From positions 806,001 through 870,000 of the forward strand of contig OZ240685.1 of NCBI GenBank assembly GCA_965199135.1: a stretch of DNA of 64,000 nt. The letters are read 5' to 3'. The position numbers were made by a program, and so were the translations under genes. Positions 62,752-64,000 of this stretch are shown piece by piece (position 1 is the first letter of the stretch; every line of letters starts with the position of its first letter). The notes below the pieces were generated by a model. That model did no database searches and was not told the DNA's origin. It saw nothing but the letters and a program-made list of their open reading frames with translations. Origin of the DNA: EB88 sp965199135 (GTDB taxonomy: Bacteria > Acidobacteriota > Terriglobia > Terriglobales > Acidobacteriaceae).

Positions 62752-63222
62752 CTATCCGCGACACGAAAACGCACCGGGCGGCATCGGACTCTCTCCGAAC
62801 GATCCAGCCTGTGATTGATGCAAGCTTTGCAGCATACCCACGGTCCGCATGGCATGGCTGAGCAGCGCACTGTACTGATCTACTGCGCTGTGGAGGCGCT
62901 CTGCAGCAGGACTGCAGTTCCCGTGCCGGGTGTCCTGGCCTGCTTCGTCCTCACTTGCCGCCAGGCGCTCGGCAAGCGCGGCACACATTGTTTGCTGACG
63001 CGCGATACTTTGCTGAATCGCCAGGAGGTCATTTGCGGCGATGGCGTCTGCTCCCCGGGCGAGCTCAGCCGTCAATGCGTCGAGACACCCACCCGTGGAG
63101 CTTGCCTCGGGCGCACACGCCGGCGCCTCGTAAGATGGCCTTTTGAGGGGCGTTTCGCCGTTCCCTGACCTGGCGGAAGCATCGCAGCGACCACTTTTCC
63201 TGCCCCGCCCTCTCTCCTTCAC
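62752..63222 (-). CDS. flgN: FlgN-like chaperone for hook-associated proteins
   Basis: A 156-aa helical protein between flgM and flgK, the position of FlgN in the Bacillus-type order. Two helices (CLDALTAELARGADAIAAN ... AIQQSIARQQTMCAALAERL; RLHSAVDQYSALLSHAMRTVGMLQSL) fit the FlgN family in length and spacing. GTG 63220-63222 starts 8 bases after flgM, but no ribosome site is seen and the first 40 residues are basic and not conserved, so the true start is uncertain. Identification rests mainly on context. Confidence 0.7.
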   Translation of the reverse strand: MKERGRGRKSGRCDASARSGNGETPLKRPSYEAPACAPEASSTGGCLDALTAELARGADAIAANDLLAIQQSIARQQTMCAALAERLAASEDEAGQDTRHGNCSPAAERLHSAVDQYSALLSHAMRTVGMLQSLHQSQAGSFGESPMPPGAFSCRG

Positions 63223-63229
63223 CGCGGCC

Positions 63230-63508
63230 CTACTTTCCCTGTCCCAGGATCGCGTCCGCAACAGCAGACGGGTCAACGGCATACTCGCCGCGAGAGACTG
63301 CCTGCCGCAGCGCGTCTACTTTCGCGGCCCGCGCATCGCCCCCCGATAATGCCTGCGCAGTCAGTGCTGCTGCAGTGCTATCCCCTGAAGAGAACGTGGT
63401 ACGGTCTTCCAGTGTGGGTGCTCCCGCAGTGATTTTCACTGCCGGCCGGGCTTCCCCATCGCCCGGCGCAGGCGGTACTTCGGCGACTCCCAGAAAGTCG
63501 ATCTTCAT
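63230..63508 (-). CDS. flgM: Anti-sigma-28 factor FlgM
   Basis: Holds FliA inactive until the hook is complete, then is exported. The 92-aa protein has a disordered N-terminus and the FlgM C-terminal signature KVDALRQAVSRGEYAVDPSAVADAIL. Two adjacent ATG codons exist; the second (63506-63508) is chosen because AGGAG lies 5 bases upstream, against 2 for the first. It sits just after a FliA-type promoter and ahead of flgN-flgK-flgL, so FlgM and the hook-associated proteins rise together. Confidence 0.9.
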   Translation of the reverse strand: MKIDFLGVAEVPPAPGDGEARPAVKITAGAPTLEDRTTFSSGDSTAAALTAQALSGGDARAAKVDALRQAVSRGEYAVDPSAVADAILGQGK

Positions 63509-63533
63509 CATGGCTCCTCAGCGGACAGGTGCC

Positions 63534-63561
63534 ATATCGGCACACTGGTCCTTCCTGTTCA
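63534..63561 (-). promoter_or_regulatory. Sigma-28 (FliA)-like promoter of the flgM operon
   Basis: Reading the minus strand: TGAA (63561-63558), a 16-base spacer and GCCGATAT (63541-63534). CTGAACAG-N13-GCCGATA is identical in form to the flagellin promoter at 55079. A start near 63527 leaves a leader of about 19 bases with the AGGAG site. Confidence 0.7.
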
Positions 63562-63580
63562 GCCTATCGTCGACTTTTCC

Positions 63581-63961
63581 TCATTTCTGTAGCAATTTCG
63601 ATCCTTCGGCAGACTTCGCCGCCAGATGCTGCGTGATCATGCGCGCGATTCCCATACCACCGGACGAGGCAATCGTTCCAGCCAGCTGCTGCATCGCGAG
63701 GCTCATGTACTGATCCCCACCGCCCCCGTCGCCGTCGTCATCGTCCTCGCTGGGCCCTCCAGGGGCGGCGGCAAAGCTTTTCTCCGCTCCCTGGAGCCAG
63801 GTTCCCAACAAGATCGATTCGAAATCCCGACCAGCCTTTTGAATCCTTGCCTGCTCTCCTGAGCCCGCGTCCCGCGTGGCCTGGTGCAGCAGCAGGTCAT
63901 CGTGGGCCGCAGCGGCACGGCCCTGCGCGTTTCCGTTTGCTCCGATGCTTCCGCCATCCAT
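63581..63961 (-). CDS. flgJ: FlgJ rod-binding domain protein
   Basis: A 126-aa protein with the rod-binding domain only: KAGRDFESILLGTWLQGAEKS and YMSLAMQQLAGTIASSGGMGIARMI are the FlgJ N-domain signatures. The muramidase domain of enterobacterial FlgJ is missing, as in many non-enteric bacteria. An acidic Gly/Asp-rich loop (EDDDDGDGGGGD) interrupts the domain. The start overlaps the GAGG site close to the flgI stop, so it is coupled to flgI. It sits upstream of the flgM promoter. Confidence 0.9.
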   Translation of the reverse strand: MDGGSIGANGNAQGRAAAAHDDLLLHQATRDAGSGEQARIQKAGRDFESILLGTWLQGAEKSFAAAPGGPSEDDDDGDGGGGDQYMSLAMQQLAGTIASSGGMGIARMITQHLAAKSAEGSKLLQK

Positions 63962-63963
63962 CG

Positions 63964-64000
63964 TCAGATCACCTCAAGATCGGCCTGGAGGCCGCCGGCT
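63964..64000 (-). CDS. flgI: C-terminus of flagellar P-ring protein (partial at window edge)
   Basis: The last 11 codons (AGGLQADLEVI then TGA at 63964-63966) match the highly conserved FlgI C-terminal end (typically ...GALxAxLExI). The position immediately before flgJ fits the common flgI-flgJ order. Only these codons are in the window, so the identification leans on the end motif and context. Confidence 0.75.
   Translation of the reverse strand, partial: AGGLQADLEVI

Overview
The window looks like the chromosome of a soil-type Acidobacterium (family Acidobacteriaceae, near Granulicella, Terriglobus or Edaphobacter). The reasons are the GC-rich sequence, two very large Oar-type TonB-dependent receptors with an N-terminal carboxypeptidase-regulatory domain, many secreted glycoside hydrolases, and small conserved genes of the kind seen in that group. 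This placement is inferred from gene content; no 16S rRNA gene is present.

Layout. 1-5877: tail of a Ser-rich protein, a histone-H1-like DUF6496 protein, purF and purL with a GTGA overlap, an mmuM-type methyltransferase and a small Cys protein. 5994-6070: tRNA-Pro(CGG). 6475-8804: a Tat-exported alkaline-phosphatase-like protein translationally coupled to an unknown protein. 9058-14491: TonB receptor and GH35-type hydrolase. 14596-18822: histidine phosphatase, an OmpR/CusS-type two-component system and a GH128/malectin enzyme. 19193-26793: an envelope-glycan island (GT21-like transferase, UDP-sulfoquinovose synthase, ArnT-like transferase, asparagine-synthetase-type amidotransferase, paired small DMT proteins). 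26968-36524: GH3 glucosidase, PLP cysteine-synthase-like enzyme with a divergent Lrp regulator, a PDZ / HEAT-anti-sigma / ECF-sigma group, two divergent zinc-ribbon genes, tRNA-Pro(GGG), YggX and a polysaccharide deacetylase. 36694-43769: deoxynucleoside kinase, panB, panC, mpg, bcp, a repeat-containing secreted protein and an orphan radical SAM enzyme. 44143-49466: second TonB receptor, a small acidic protein and a FUSC transporter. 49474-51836: otsA and otsB. 51883-64000: flagellar genes: motB, motA, a glycosyltransferase with TPR-like tail, flagellin, fliD, fliS, a 2.4-kb decayed stretch with an inactive IS3-family element, then flgL, flgK, flgN, flgM, flgJ and the last codons of flgI.

Working together: the receptors and hydrolases suggest plant or fungal polysaccharide use. 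The minus-strand block GT-motA-motB-otsB-otsA-FUSC is tightly packed and may be one transcript linking motility with trehalose synthesis. Flagellin and flgM share a near-identical sigma-28-like promoter motif, so late flagellar genes appear to be controlled by the FliA/FlgM checkpoint. The most interesting candidates are the ECF sigma / HEAT-repeat anti-sigma / double-PDZ set, the sulfoquinovose-centred envelope island, and the coupled Tat-phosphatase/unknown pair.
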